Source: Bacilli bacterium (lineage in GTDB: Bacteria; Bacillota_I; Bacilli_A; RFN20; CAG-826). Taken from it: DNA of 13,584 nt. Below the pieces are notes generated by a model. It was not told where the DNA came from. It ran no database searches and was given only the letters and a program-made list of their open reading frames with translations. Shown one piece after another: positions 1 to 6,488 of this stretch. The number at the start of each line of letters is the position of its first letter. Positions within the stretch are counted from its first letter, which is position 1. The DNA is taken from the NCBI GenBank assembly GCA_024698065.1, contig JAILRR010000089.1:1-13584 (forward strand), given 5' to 3'. A program made the position numbers and the translations under genes.

Positions 1-105
1 CACATTGAAGTGATTCGCTATTTCTACGATCTTCTGGACGGCGACGTCGAGAATCTTGTGATCGTAAGCCTGCAAACGAATGCGCAGTACTTGCTGTTTC
101 GCCAT
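1..105 (-). CDS. rpsJ: 30S ribosomal protein S10, N-terminal part
   Basis: The 35 codons present read MAKQQVLRIRLQAYDHKILD and continue to VEIANHFNV. This is the conserved start of ribosomal protein S10, including the RIRLxAYDHxxLD block. S10 is part of the 30S head and, as NusE, takes part in transcription antitermination. The gene runs off the left edge, so about two thirds of the usual ~102 residues are missing. The start is fixed by an AGGAGG site on the minus strand (113-118) seven bases before the ATG. In most bacteria rpsJ opens the S10 operon (rplC, rplD and so on). The promoter and leader found just upstream fit that role, but the downstream genes lie outside the window. Confidence 0.95.
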   Translation of the reverse strand, partial: MAKQQVLRIRLQAYDHKILDVAVQKIVEIANHFNV

Positions 106-148
106 GAATTTTCCTCCTTATTTCTTCAGGCTTGCTTTGCTAGCTCCA

Positions 149-211
149 TGCGAGTTCCCTGACTAAGTCGACTGCCTTAACAACGGCACTAGGCGTGTCA
201 GCAACATCGCA
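149..211 (-). promoter_or_regulatory. Structured rpsJ leader RNA, possible autoregulatory element
   Basis: The untranslated leader of rpsJ is about 125 nt. Read on the minus strand it can fold into one long three-tier stem: outer TGCGA (207-211) with TCGCA (149-153), middle CTGAC (197-201) with GTCAG (159-163), and apical TGCC (185-188) with GGCA (173-176). A separate perfect hairpin, CGCTG-acgc-CAGCG, lies at 218-231, right at the expected 5' end of the transcript. S10 operons are commonly feedback-controlled through leader RNA (L4 in Escherichia coli), so a regulatory role is plausible. No covariation evidence is available here. Confidence 0.55.
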
Positions 212-237
212 CTTCATCGCTGGCGTCAGCGTGTATG

Positions 238-267
238 AGTATATTCCCGCGTACGAGGGCGAGTCAA
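238..267 (-). promoter_or_regulatory. rpsJ promoter
   Basis: On the minus strand, -35 TTGACT (262-267) is followed after 18 bases by -10 TATACT (238-243). Five of six bases match the sigma-70/sigma-A consensus in each box. An A/T-rich tract (268-290) sits just upstream of the -35 box, like an UP element, as expected for a strong ribosomal-protein promoter. The predicted transcription start near 231 coincides with the first base of a 5-bp hairpin. Confidence 0.8.
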
Positions 268-368
268 CAAAAAAATGAAAAATATTTTCGATGGTTATGG
301 CACTTTTGCGAAAATCGTCAAGATGTGGTCGGAAAATAACAAAAATGGCCTCTTTTTGGTCTATTTCT

Positions 369-383
369 TGTGCATTATGCACA
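369..383. repeat. Operator-like palindrome
   Basis: TGTGCAT, one central base, then ATGCACA: a perfect 7+1+7 palindrome between the two divergent genes rpsJ and the hydrolase. Its size and compactness suit a dimeric repressor site. It lies inside the larger AAAAATGGC/GCCATTTTT inverted repeat, so it could also be the tip of an RNA hairpin. Confidence 0.45.
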
Positions 384-402
384 TATTTGCCATTTTTAAT
401 AT

Positions 403-424
403 GCCCAAAAGATGATTTTTGGGC
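403..424 (+). terminator. Possible terminator or attenuator hairpin
   Basis: GCCCAAAA and TTTTGGGC form an 8-bp stem with the 6-base loop GATGAT. On the plus strand it is followed by a T-rich run (425-446, interrupted by C and G). It lies about 90 bp before the hydrolase start. If transcription of that gene begins upstream of it, it could act as an attenuator. Otherwise it may stop stray plus-strand transcription. Confidence 0.35.
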
Positions 425-512
425 TTTCCTGTTTTTCATCTTTTTTCCTATATTTCTAACGGGAGATATCCATTTTGGGCAATAATTAGAAAGGCTTTCG
501 GAGGAAAGTGAT

Positions 513-1688
513 ATGGACATCTTTGGATACTTAGATAAATTTGGGCAATATAGCTTTGATGAGCTACCTTTCTCGGAGACGGATAGCCTTGTCTTTTCGC
601 AGCTTAGCTACCTCAAATTCGAGTATGGTTTCAGCGCGATCTCTGAAGGAGATGAGTATGTTGAACTAACAAGGTTTGCCGACCTTTCTGATAAGACCCT
701 CCTTTCCCATGGCACAAGCGACCCGGTGAGATATGGAGAGTTCTGGCTCAAGATCCTCAAGAGCCCCCGCTTCTCCTCCTTGAAGATTGGACATATCGAA
801 AACGTTTTCAGCGTCGAAAAATGCATCCAATACATGTCGATGACTTTCGTTGGCAAAGGACCGATGAGATATATCGTTTTCCGTGGCACGGATGGAAGCC
901 TTGTCGGATGGAAAGAAGACTGCAATCTCGCGACCATGAAAGAGATTCCTTCCCAGAAACTCGCAAGGGATTACGTCACCAAGATCGTTAAGCACCGCCT
1001 CTTCCCATTCACCATCATCGGACATAGCAAAGGTGGCAACCTCGCCATGTACGCGACCCTTATGATGAAACGCAGGTACTATGTGCGTTTTAAAGGTTGT
1101 TATTGCCACGATGGACCTGGATTCCAAGATCCAAAGGTCTTCAGCAAAAAAGCCCTCGATAGGCTCACTCCAAGAATCTACAAAGTCATTCCTGGGGAAT
1201 CCCTCATTGGGCTTCTCCTCAACCAGGTTTGCTCTTACAAAGTCATCTCCGCTAACGAGAAAGCTTCCTTCTTCCAGCACAGCATCTTCAAATGGGATCT
1301 TAACGAAGAGACCGGCGAACTTATTGAGCTTGAAAGGAATTCAAACGCCTCAAAGACCAAGCAGACGATGTTCACCAATTGGCTTGGTTCCTTAAGTCAG
1401 AAAGACCTTGTCCAAATGACTGAGTGTCTCTTTGAGATACTCCAGGCCAAAGACAGAAAGACCATCTATGAAGTCATGGCCTTAGGCAAACTCGACTTGG
1501 GAATCACCCTCATCAAGAGTTGGATGAAATATGATGAGGAGACGAAGAAGACTTTGAAAAAGAATCTCTTCTCCGCGTTCACCTACTACAAAGCCGCGAA
1601 GGAAGAGGTCGCTGCGTCATATAGCCCAAAGAAAGAAGAGAAGCCAAAGAAAAAAGGCTTCCGCCTCTTCAAGAGAAAAGAAAAATAA
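513..1688 (+). CDS. Mbeg1-like / DUF2974 alpha/beta hydrolase
   Basis: This 391-residue protein has the lipase-like nucleophile elbow GHSKGG (residues 170-175, Ser172). It is preceded by FRGTDGSLVGWKED (123-136), which is typical of the DUF2974/Mbeg1-like family of alpha/beta hydrolases. Asp200 in the DGPGF segment and His256 are candidates for the rest of a catalytic triad. Both assignments are inferred by position. No signal peptide or membrane helix is visible, so the enzyme is probably cytosolic. The last ~20 residues are very lysine-rich (EEKPKKKGFRLFKRKEK), perhaps for membrane or nucleic-acid contact. The substrate is unknown for the family. The start is supported by GGAGG at 500-504, eight bases before the ATG. 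The gene stands alone, divergent from rpsJ and convergent with queH. Confidence 0.8.
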   Translation: MDIFGYLDKFGQYSFDELPFSETDSLVFSQLSYLKFEYGFSAISEGDEYVELTRFADLSDKTLLSHGTSDPVRYGEFWLKILKSPRFSSLKIGHIENVFSVEKCIQYMSMTFVGKGPMRYIVFRGTDGSLVGWKEDCNLATMKEIPSQKLARDYVTKIVKHRLFPFTIIGHSKGGNLAMYATLMMKRRYYVRFKGCYCHDGPGFQDPKVFSKKALDRLTPRIYKVIPGESLIGLLLNQVCSYKVISANEKASFFQHSIFKWDLNEETGELIELERNSNASKTKQTMFTNWLGSLSQKDLVQMTECLFEILQAKDRKTIYEVMALGKLDLGITLIKSWMKYDEETKKTLKKNLFSAFTYYKAAKEEVAASYSPKKEEKPKKKGFRLFKRKEK

Positions 1689-1710
1689 AGGTCTGCTAAA
1701 GCAGGCCTTT
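1687..1710. terminator. Bidirectional intrinsic terminator between convergent genes
   Basis: AAAGGTCTGC and GCAGGCCTTT form a 10-bp stem (one G-T pair) with loop TAAA at 1697-1700. It is followed by TTT on the plus strand and by ATTTTTCTTTTC on the minus strand, so it can end both the hydrolase and the queH transcripts. The queH stop codon (minus strand, 1696-1698) lies at the loop and stem edge. Confidence 0.8.
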
Positions 1711-2352
1711 TTCAATTCTTCTGCGCTCTCCTTCTTCGTAGGTGTATTTGCATCCACAACAAAGCTGCTGATATAAGCCGTACTTGTCCCTAAGGGCTTT
1801 GCCTTTTTCGATGCCATCATCCTTCTTGAAGTCGCTATAGAAGTACTTGGTTTTGGAATGCTTGGCTTCAAGTTCTTTGCCAATGCTATTGAGGATGAGG
1901 GAATTCTTTTGGCGTGAGATGGTCATGACCGTGGTGAAATAATCAAAGCCGTTCTCCTCGGCATAGTCATAAGCTTCACCCATTCTCTTGCGGTAGCAGA
2001 TCATGCAGCGGCGGCCACCTTCTCTCTCGTCTTTGTATGGAGCGAGATCCTTATCGAATTCATCGTTATCATATGGAGTGACGACGAGGCCAACATCAAA
2101 ACCAAAATCCCTTTTGATACACTCAAGAAGTCGCTTTAGCTCTTCGAGTCTTTTGTTGTATTCCGCCTCAGGATAGATGTTGCTGTTATTGAACATGATG
2201 GTCACATCGAAATGTGGGCAAAGGAAAAGGAGAGGCCAGCAAGAGCAAGGGCCACAGCAGCCATGAAGAAGAAGCCTTGGTTTCCTCTCGCCATGAAGGT
2301 TCTTGATCTCTTCAAGACTGATGTTGTAATAGTTCGGCTTCTTATATTGCAT
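1696..2352 (-). CDS. queH: Epoxyqueuosine reductase QueH
   Basis: This 218-residue protein (formerly DUF208) performs the last step of queuosine synthesis, reducing epoxyqueuosine to queuosine in tRNA. It is the non-cobalamin alternative to QueG. The family cysteines are all present: Cys32-Cys33 in HGCCGPC near the N-terminus, Cys116 and Cys119 in RCMIC, and Cys198, Cys199 and Cys201 in LCCGC near the C-terminus. In QueH such cysteines bind an iron-sulfur cluster and a second metal site. Further family blocks are NSNIYPEAEYNKR (56-68) and the segment around TVMTISRQKN (141-150). The gene follows queA with a two-base gap, has only a weak ribosome site of its own and is probably translationally coupled. 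Its stop codon lies within the terminator shared with the convergent hydrolase gene. Confidence 0.93.
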   Translation of the reverse strand: MQYKKPNYYNISLEEIKNLHGERKPRLLLHGCCGPCSCWPLLFLCPHFDVTIMFNNSNIYPEAEYNKRLEELKRLLECIKRDFGFDVGLVVTPYDNDEFDKDLAPYKDEREGGRRCMICYRKRMGEAYDYAEENGFDYFTTVMTISRQKNSLILNSIGKELEAKHSKTKYFYSDFKKDDGIEKGKALRDKYGLYQQLCCGCKYTYEEGERRRIEKGLL

Positions 2353-2354
2353 CT

Positions 2355-3413
2355 TTATTCTTCGAGGTTCTTTGAATAATCGTATTTGCCATATATGAAC
2401 ATGGCGTCTCCAAAGGAGAAGAAACGATATCTTTCTTTGACCGCTTCTTCATAGACGGAGAGAGTGAACTTCCTGCCCATGAAAGCACTGACGAGCATAA
2501 CGAGGGTGCTCTTAGGAAGATGGAAGTTGGTTATGAGAGCGTCCACCGCTTCATATTTATATCCAGGTTCGATGAAGATGGAAGTCGGTTCTCTAGTGGC
2601 AACGAACTTCCCATATTTCTTGTAATTGGCCTCAAGGGTTCTGACTGAGGTTGTTCCAACTGCGATGATTCGTTTTCCTTCGGCTTTGGCTTTGTTGAGT
2701 TCTTCCGCTGCTTCTTCGCTGATCTCAAAGACTTCACTATGCATGACGTGGTCCTTGGTGTCGGTGACTTTGACAGGACGGAATGTTCCTAAGCCAATAT
2801 TCAAAGTGACGTCGATGACTTTGGCGCCTTTGGCTTTGATTTCTTCAAATAACTCATTTGTGAAATGGAATCCGGCGGTTGGGGCCGCTGCGCTTCCAGG
2901 GATTTTCGCATAGACAGTTTGATAGTCCTCTTTGTTCGCACACATCTGTTTGATGTATGGAGGAAGAGGCATCTGTCCAAGCATATCAAGGACTTCTAAG
3001 AAGATGCCCTTGTAGATGAATTTCATGTTCCTAATGCCTTCAGGTTTGACGGCAGTGCAGACACATTTGAGTTCGCCGTTTCCGAAAACGCAAACCGAAC
3101 CTTCGCGAACACTATGGGCATTGCCAACAAGGCACTCCCATTCGTCTCCTTCGAGTTGTTTCAAAAGAAGAACTTCCACTGCTCCACCGGTCGCCTCTTT
3201 GGTGCCGATGAGTCTAGCAGGAATGACCTTGGTGTTGTTTCTTACGAGAACATCATTTGGACCGATGTAATCAATGATGTCATGAAATTTCCTATGCAAA
3301 AACCGCTTATTTTCCCTATCAACAATTAGAAGGCGGCACTCATCACGGTGCTGCATTGGGGATTGGGCAATAAGTTCTTCAGGAAGGTTATAGTCAAATA
3401 ATGAGATGTCCAT
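2355..3413 (-). CDS. queA: S-adenosylmethionine:tRNA ribosyltransferase-isomerase
   Basis: QueA transfers and isomerises the ribosyl part of S-adenosylmethionine onto preQ1-modified tRNA, giving epoxyqueuosine. The 352 residues match the family's usual ~340-360. The hallmark segments are present in order: the N-terminal FDYNLPEELIAQ, RNNTKVIPARL (58-68), GSAAAPTAGFHFT, GTTSVRTLE, and the C-terminal LITNFHLPKSTLVMLVSAF. The ATG follows the tgt stop codon directly. A ribosome site AGAGG lies inside the end of tgt, seven bases before the ATG. The arrangement tgt-queA-queH puts three consecutive Q-pathway steps in one transcript. Confidence 0.97.
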   Translation of the reverse strand: MDISLFDYNLPEELIAQSPMQHRDECRLLIVDRENKRFLHRKFHDIIDYIGPNDVLVRNNTKVIPARLIGTKEATGGAVEVLLLKQLEGDEWECLVGNAHSVREGSVCVFGNGELKCVCTAVKPEGIRNMKFIYKGIFLEVLDMLGQMPLPPYIKQMCANKEDYQTVYAKIPGSAAAPTAGFHFTNELFEEIKAKGAKVIDVTLNIGLGTFRPVKVTDTKDHVMHSEVFEISEEAAEELNKAKAEGKRIIAVGTTSVRTLEANYKKYGKFVATREPTSIFIEPGYKYEAVDALITNFHLPKSTLVMLVSAFMGRKFTLSVYEEAVKERYRFFSFGDAMFIYGKYDYSKNLEE

Positions 3414-4541
3414 TTAGAAGCCTCTTTCGTCGCCAAACTTCTCAAGGATCTCTTTCTTATATTCAAGGAAGCGATCCTCTTGGATGGCTTTCCGCGCCCC
3501 CTCAACGATCTTGATGAGGAAGCGGATATTGTGGATGCTGTTAAGTCTCTTTCCGAACTCTTCGTTAGCGATATGGAGATGGCGGAGATAGGCTTTGGTG
3601 TAGTTCTTGCAGGTATAGCAATCGCACTCCGGATCAAGAGGGGTGAAATCCTCTTTGTATTCGTTGCGGCGAATATTGATTCTGCCTTTGCTTGTCATGA
3701 GAGCGCCATGTCTTGCGATACGGGTTGGAAGAACACAGTCGAACATATCGACACCAAGTTCGATGCCGCCAAGGATGTAGTCGATTGAACCAACGCCCAT
3801 GAGGTAACGAGGTTTCTCTGGCGGGAGATAACGAACGCTGTCAGCAACCATGTGGAAGCAAACATCTTTTGGTTCGCCGATTGAAGTTCCTCCGATGGAA
3901 TATCCATCGAAAGGCATCTTGGCGAGTTCCTTTGCACACATTTCTCTAAGGTCAGTGAAATCACTTCCTTGGACGATACCAAAGAGAGCTTGGTCTTCTC
4001 TTGTATGAGCCTTAAGTCCTCTTTCAGCCCAGCGAAGGGTTCTTAAAGTTGATCTTTCAGCGTATCTTCTATCGACAGGATATGGCATGCATTCATCGAA
4101 TGACATAGCTATGTCTGGTCCGAGAGCTTCTTCAATATGGATGACATCCTCTGGGGAGAGGAATTCTTTGTCGCCGTTAAGGTAGTTCTTGAACTGAACG
4201 CCTTCTTCGGTGATCTTGCGGTTATCGGCTAAAGAGAAAACCTGGAATCCACCGCTGTCGGTAAGAATTGGTCCGTCATAGTTCATGAACTTATGAAGGC
4301 CGCCGGCTTTCTTGACTAAATCCTCGCCTGGACGAAGGTGAAGATGATATGTGTTTGCGAGGATGATACCCGCGCCTAATGATTTGATTTCCTCTGGGGA
4401 GAGGGTTTTGACTGTGGCGTTCGTGCCGACCGGCATGAAAATCGGGAGCTCTACGTCTCCGTGTGGAGTATGGAGGATGCCATATCTCGCCCCACAGTTT
4501 TTGTCGATATGTTTAATTTCTAACCAAAAGTCTTTGCACAT
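3414..4541 (-). CDS. tgt: Queuine tRNA-ribosyltransferase (bacterial TGT)
   Basis: TGT exchanges guanine-34 of tRNAs with GUN anticodons for preQ1. The 375-residue protein has the catalytic pair Asp95 in ILTDSGGFQ and Asp268 in MFDCVLPTR. It also has the structural zinc site Cys306, Cys308, Cys311 and His337, and the substrate loop GYSIGGTSIGEP (213-224). The length is normal. An in-frame stop lies just upstream, so Met1 (4541) is the only reasonable start. No Shine-Dalgarno is properly placed: GAGG is 19 bases away. Instead a -10-like TAGAAT ends nine bases before the ATG, suggesting that tgt has its own promoter and a nearly leaderless mRNA. queT lies 45 bp upstream on the same strand. Confidence 0.97.
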   Translation of the reverse strand: MCKDFWLEIKHIDKNCGARYGILHTPHGDVELPIFMPVGTNATVKTLSPEEIKSLGAGIILANTYHLHLRPGEDLVKKAGGLHKFMNYDGPILTDSGGFQVFSLADNRKITEEGVQFKNYLNGDKEFLSPEDVIHIEEALGPDIAMSFDECMPYPVDRRYAERSTLRTLRWAERGLKAHTREDQALFGIVQGSDFTDLREMCAKELAKMPFDGYSIGGTSIGEPKDVCFHMVADSVRYLPPEKPRYLMGVGSIDYILGGIELGVDMFDCVLPTRIARHGALMTSKGRINIRRNEYKEDFTPLDPECDCYTCKNYTKAYLRHLHIANEEFGKRLNSIHNIRFLIKIVEGARKAIQEDRFLEYKKEILEKFGDERGF

Positions 4542-4550
4542 TACTGGGCT

Positions 4551-4579
4551 ATTCTAATTCCTCAAAGGACAATAGGCAA
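4551..4579 (-). promoter_or_regulatory. Candidate tgt promoter giving a near-leaderless transcript
   Basis: On the minus strand, TTGCCT (4574-4579) is followed after 17 bases by TAGAAT (4551-4556). The match is 4/6 and 5/6 to consensus. The ATG of tgt begins nine bases after the -10 box, so transcription would start one to three bases before, or at, the start codon. The -35 box lies inside a perfect hairpin just after queT, so readthrough from queT is also possible. Confidence 0.5.
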
Positions 4580-4588
4580 ATGCCTATT
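4571..4588 (-). terminator. Hairpin at the queT stop codon
   Basis: AATAGGC (minus strand, 4582-4588) pairs with GCCTATT (4571-4577) around an ATTT loop. The stem begins within the queT stop codon. Only CC and TTTG follow, so there is no proper U-tract and it is at best a weak terminator, an attenuator or a 3' protecting hairpin. It overlaps the candidate -35 box of tgt. Confidence 0.35.
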
Positions 4589-5138
4589 ACCACTTGACGT
4601 CTTCGTGGATAAGAGGACGGAAAGCCGTTTTGAATACTTTTGTGTGGGCCAAAGAAACCCATAAAGCGTATCCGGCCGCCATCGCAATCGTCTCACCAAG
4701 GGCAACCCAAAGCCAGCCTCCCCATATTGGAAGGTCGCCTAAGTAACCAAGGAAATAGAGTTCGCTGCCGACGATAAGGCCATTGAAGATGACTGGCCAA
4801 ATCCAGCTGATATAGAGTCTCTTGGAGAAGAAAGAAATCAATAGGCAAGATACCGCTGTGGCTAAAGTGCCAAACAAGACATCAATCCAAACGTTGAGTC
4901 CTAACGAAGCTCCAATGACATTGGAAATTAGGCACCCAACCGTGAGGCCAATGGTGATGTCTGGCCTCCAGAAAACAAGCAAGACGAGCGCTTCCGAGAA
5001 GCGGCATTGCAAGTAATCAAATGAGAGAGCGGGAACTAGTAAAGTAAGTACCACATAGAGAGCGGCGATGATAGAATTCTCAGCTATCATGCGGACGGAG
5101 AAGAATCCGCCCGAAGGTTTCGATTCATTATGAGCCAT
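4587..5138 (-). CDS. queT: QueT family queuosine-precursor transporter (ECF S component)
   Basis: This is a 183-residue, strongly hydrophobic protein of about five to six membrane helices. The segment MIAENSIIAALYVVLTLLVPALSF is followed by LQCRFSEALVLL and by a hydrophobic core with GCLISNVIGASLG, typical of QueT S components of ECF vitamin transporters. It should bind preQ1 or a related Q precursor and work with a shared energising module (EcfA/EcfT) encoded elsewhere. The start at MAHNES (5138) is chosen because GGGAGGG (5145-5151) lies six bases upstream. An in-frame extension to 5276 would translate through the riboswitch and adds cysteine-rich sequence unlike the family. The preQ1-type riboswitch and the adjacent tgt-queA-queH genes support the substrate assignment. 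Confidence 0.9.
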   Translation of the reverse strand: MAHNESKPSGGFFSVRMIAENSIIAALYVVLTLLVPALSFDYLQCRFSEALVLLVFWRPDITIGLTVGCLISNVIGASLGLNVWIDVLFGTLATAVSCLLISFFSKRLYISWIWPVIFNGLIVGSELYFLGYLGDLPIWGGWLWVALGETIAMAAGYALWVSLAHTKVFKTAFRPLIHEDVKW

Positions 5139-5144
5139 TTCTGA

Positions 5145-5186
5145 CCCTCCCTGTTTTTTATACGTGGAGCAAGAGGAGCAACACGT
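5145..5186 (-). promoter_or_regulatory. Probable preQ1 riboswitch (class I-like) controlling queT translation
   Basis: In the queT leader, ACGTG (5182-5186) pairs with CACGT (5162-5166) around the loop TTGCTCCTCTTGCTC. It is followed by the A-rich tail ATAAAAAACAGGGAGGG. That layout, a 5-bp stem, a C/U-rich loop and an ATAAAAAAC tail running into the ribosome site, matches preQ1 class I riboswitches. The tail's GGAG can pair with CTCC in the loop as the H-type pseudoknot, which would hide the ribosome site when ligand is bound. The 15-base loop is longer than in the best-known class I examples, so the subclass is uncertain. Confidence 0.65.
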
Positions 5187-5193
5187 TGATGAA

Positions 5194-5222
5194 ATCTTAA
5201 TAGAAAGGAAGGCAAACTGCAA
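5194..5222 (-). promoter_or_regulatory. Candidate queT promoter
   Basis: On the minus strand, TTGCAG (5217-5222) is followed after 17 bases by TAAGAT (5194-5199). The hexamers are weak (3/6 and 4/6). However, the predicted start near 5187 falls exactly at the 5' edge of the riboswitch stem, which supports the call. Confidence 0.4.
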
Positions 5223-5239
5223 AGAAAAGAAAAAATAAT

Positions 5240-5263
5240 CCGTTTTTGCCAAGGATTTTTGAG
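5240..5263. repeat. 24-bp imperfect repeat, copy 1
   Basis: CCGTTTTTG, four variable bases (CCAA), then GGATTTTTGAG. It matches a second copy at 8496-8519 in 20 of 24 positions, with all differences in the four central bases. It lies between the queT and flippase promoters. Confidence 0.4.
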
Positions 5264-5296
5264 GAATAATCTGCATTTATTCAGTTTCAAGGCATC

Positions 5297-5325
5297 TAGG
5301 CAAATATGCGAAAGGAAGATATAAT
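5297..5325 (+). promoter_or_regulatory. Flippase-operon promoter with leaderless geometry
   Basis: TAGGCA (5297-5302), 17 bases, then a perfect -10 box TATAAT (5320-5325). The coding ATG starts at 5334, eight bases after the -10 box, so the transcript should begin at or within a base or two of the start codon. The -10 box sits at the centre of a palindrome: GGAAGAT (5314-5320), ATA, ATCTTCC (5324-5330). A repressor could bind it, and its right arm ends three bases before the ATG. Confidence 0.65.
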
Positions 5326-5333
5326 CTTCCCAT

Positions 5334-6488
5334 ATGAATGAGCAAGGCGAAGTTAAAACCACTCAAAAAAAGAATAAGAAAAGCCTAATCAGCAATATCA
5401 TTTTCTTGATTCTTTTAAGCGCTCTTGTGCTCACTCTTTTCCTATCTCTTGGAGAGATCCAAAAGATTGGTGAAACCCTTAGTCAGATCGCAAATGGAAA
5501 CAACTTCCTTTGGCTTCTTGCTGCCTTTGGGGCAATCATCATTTATTTCCTTCTTTGGCCAATCACCTTAAACCTTTTTGCTAAAGCTGCGGGCTCGAAC
5601 ACTTCTAAAACGGATACCTATTTAATTGGCTGTTCGGAACACTTCTATAACGGCGTGACTCCATTCGCTACAGGAGGACAGCCTTTCCAAATCTATTCCT
5701 TCACCAAAAGAGGCACTTCCGCTTCCGTTGGCACCAGTGCGGTCTTGGCCAATTTCGTCACCTTCATGATCGCGACGAACTTGATCGCCTTTGTTTCCTT
5801 ATTCTTTTATCCACAGATTACAAACGGTTTAGCTGCCCTCAATATGGAGTGGGCTAAGTATGTCGCTATCGTTGGCTACACCATCAACTTCCTCGTTCTT
5901 CTTTTCATGATTGCCTTAGGCGCAAGCAAGCACTTAAAGAATTGGATCATCGCCATCATCAAATTCATCACGAAGCCTAAGTTCTTGAACAAGCATTTCG
6001 CCAAATTGATCCCTTCCTTTGAAGCCTATTGTGAGAACGCTCAAATCGGCTTCCGTTCTATCTGGACGCACAAGAAGACATTCATCTTCTCCTTACTCAT
6101 CAAGATCGTGACGATGCTTGCCTATTATCTTGTTCCTTATTTCCTTATTAGGGCTGTCGGTCTAAGCGCTTCTTTATCCGATAACGAATTCGTGAACGTG
6201 ATGATCGTTTTGTTTGCGACATCCTTCGCTATAACCGCTGTCGTTTGGGTCCCTACGCCTGGCGGAACGGGCGGAATCGAATACGCTTTCTCAATCGTCA
6301 TCTCTTCCGTCTGCCTTATGGCTGTCGCCAATTCTGGCGCAGCTTTGGCGCTGTCTCTCTTATGGAGACTCGTCACCTATTACTTCACTCTCATTGTCTC
6401 ATTTGTCTTCGTCTGCATCTTCCAAGCCAGAGACAAAAAAGTGTTGCAACAACTAGAAGCTGAAACCCAGGAAACCCCAAATGTATAA
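5334..6488 (+). CDS. Flippase-like integral membrane protein (LPG synthase TM / UPF0104 family)
   Basis: This 384-residue protein has about eight membrane helices after a short basic cytosolic N-terminus. The signature FYNGVTPFATGGQPFQIY (104-121) and the later PTPGGTGGIE (307-316) identify the LPG_synthase_TM/UPF0104 family. That family includes the membrane half of MprF and stand-alone proteins linked to lipid-carrier or glycolipid flipping. No aminoacyl-transferase domain is attached, so it is not a full MprF. The last codons overlap the following GT8 gene by 8 nt, so the two are translationally coupled and probably act on the same glycolipid or surface glycan. The start has no usable Shine-Dalgarno; a perfect TATAAT eight bases upstream suggests leaderless initiation. 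Confidence 0.85.
   Translation: MNEQGEVKTTQKKNKKSLISNIIFLILLSALVLTLFLSLGEIQKIGETLSQIANGNNFLWLLAAFGAIIIYFLLWPITLNLFAKAAGSNTSKTDTYLIGCSEHFYNGVTPFATGGQPFQIYSFTKRGTSASVGTSAVLANFVTFMIATNLIAFVSLFFYPQITNGLAALNMEWAKYVAIVGYTINFLVLLFMIALGASKHLKNWIIAIIKFITKPKFLNKHFAKLIPSFEAYCENAQIGFRSIWTHKKTFIFSLLIKIVTMLAYYLVPYFLIRAVGLSASLSDNEFVNVMIVLFATSFAITAVVWVPTPGGTGGIEYAFSIVISSVCLMAVANSGAALALSLLWRLVTYYFTLIVSFVFVCIFQARDKKVLQQLEAETQETPNV

Larger units (their letters stand above)
268..512. other. Divergent intergenic region rich in inverted repeats
   Basis: Between the rpsJ promoter and the hydrolase gene there is no convincing gene, but several symmetric elements. ATTTTCG (284-290) pairs with CGAAAAT (309-315). AAAAATGGC (341-349) pairs with GCCATTTTT (389-397) and encloses a compact palindrome. 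GCCCAAAA (403-410) pairs with TTTTGGGC (417-424). TATATT (449-454) is a possible -10 box for the hydrolase gene but lacks a good -35 partner, so I do not call a promoter. The hydrolase ribosome site GGAGG is at 500-504. No T-box, tRNA-like sequence or known riboswitch motif was recognised. Confidence 0.6.

Noticed and set aside
291..485. Small hydrophobic open frame (64 codons) on the plus strand before the hydrolase gene
   Set aside because: There is no Shine-Dalgarno and no convincing -35/-10 pair for a leaderless start, and it covers several inverted repeats that explain the region better.
140..520. Open frame of 126 codons on the minus strand upstream of rpsJ
   Set aside because: It runs through the rpsJ promoter and leader structure, has no ribosome site and no recognisable domain.
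5139..5276. N-terminal extension of QueT starting at 5276
   Set aside because: It would translate through the riboswitch, and the internal ATG at 5138 has an excellent ribosome site and gives the normal family length.
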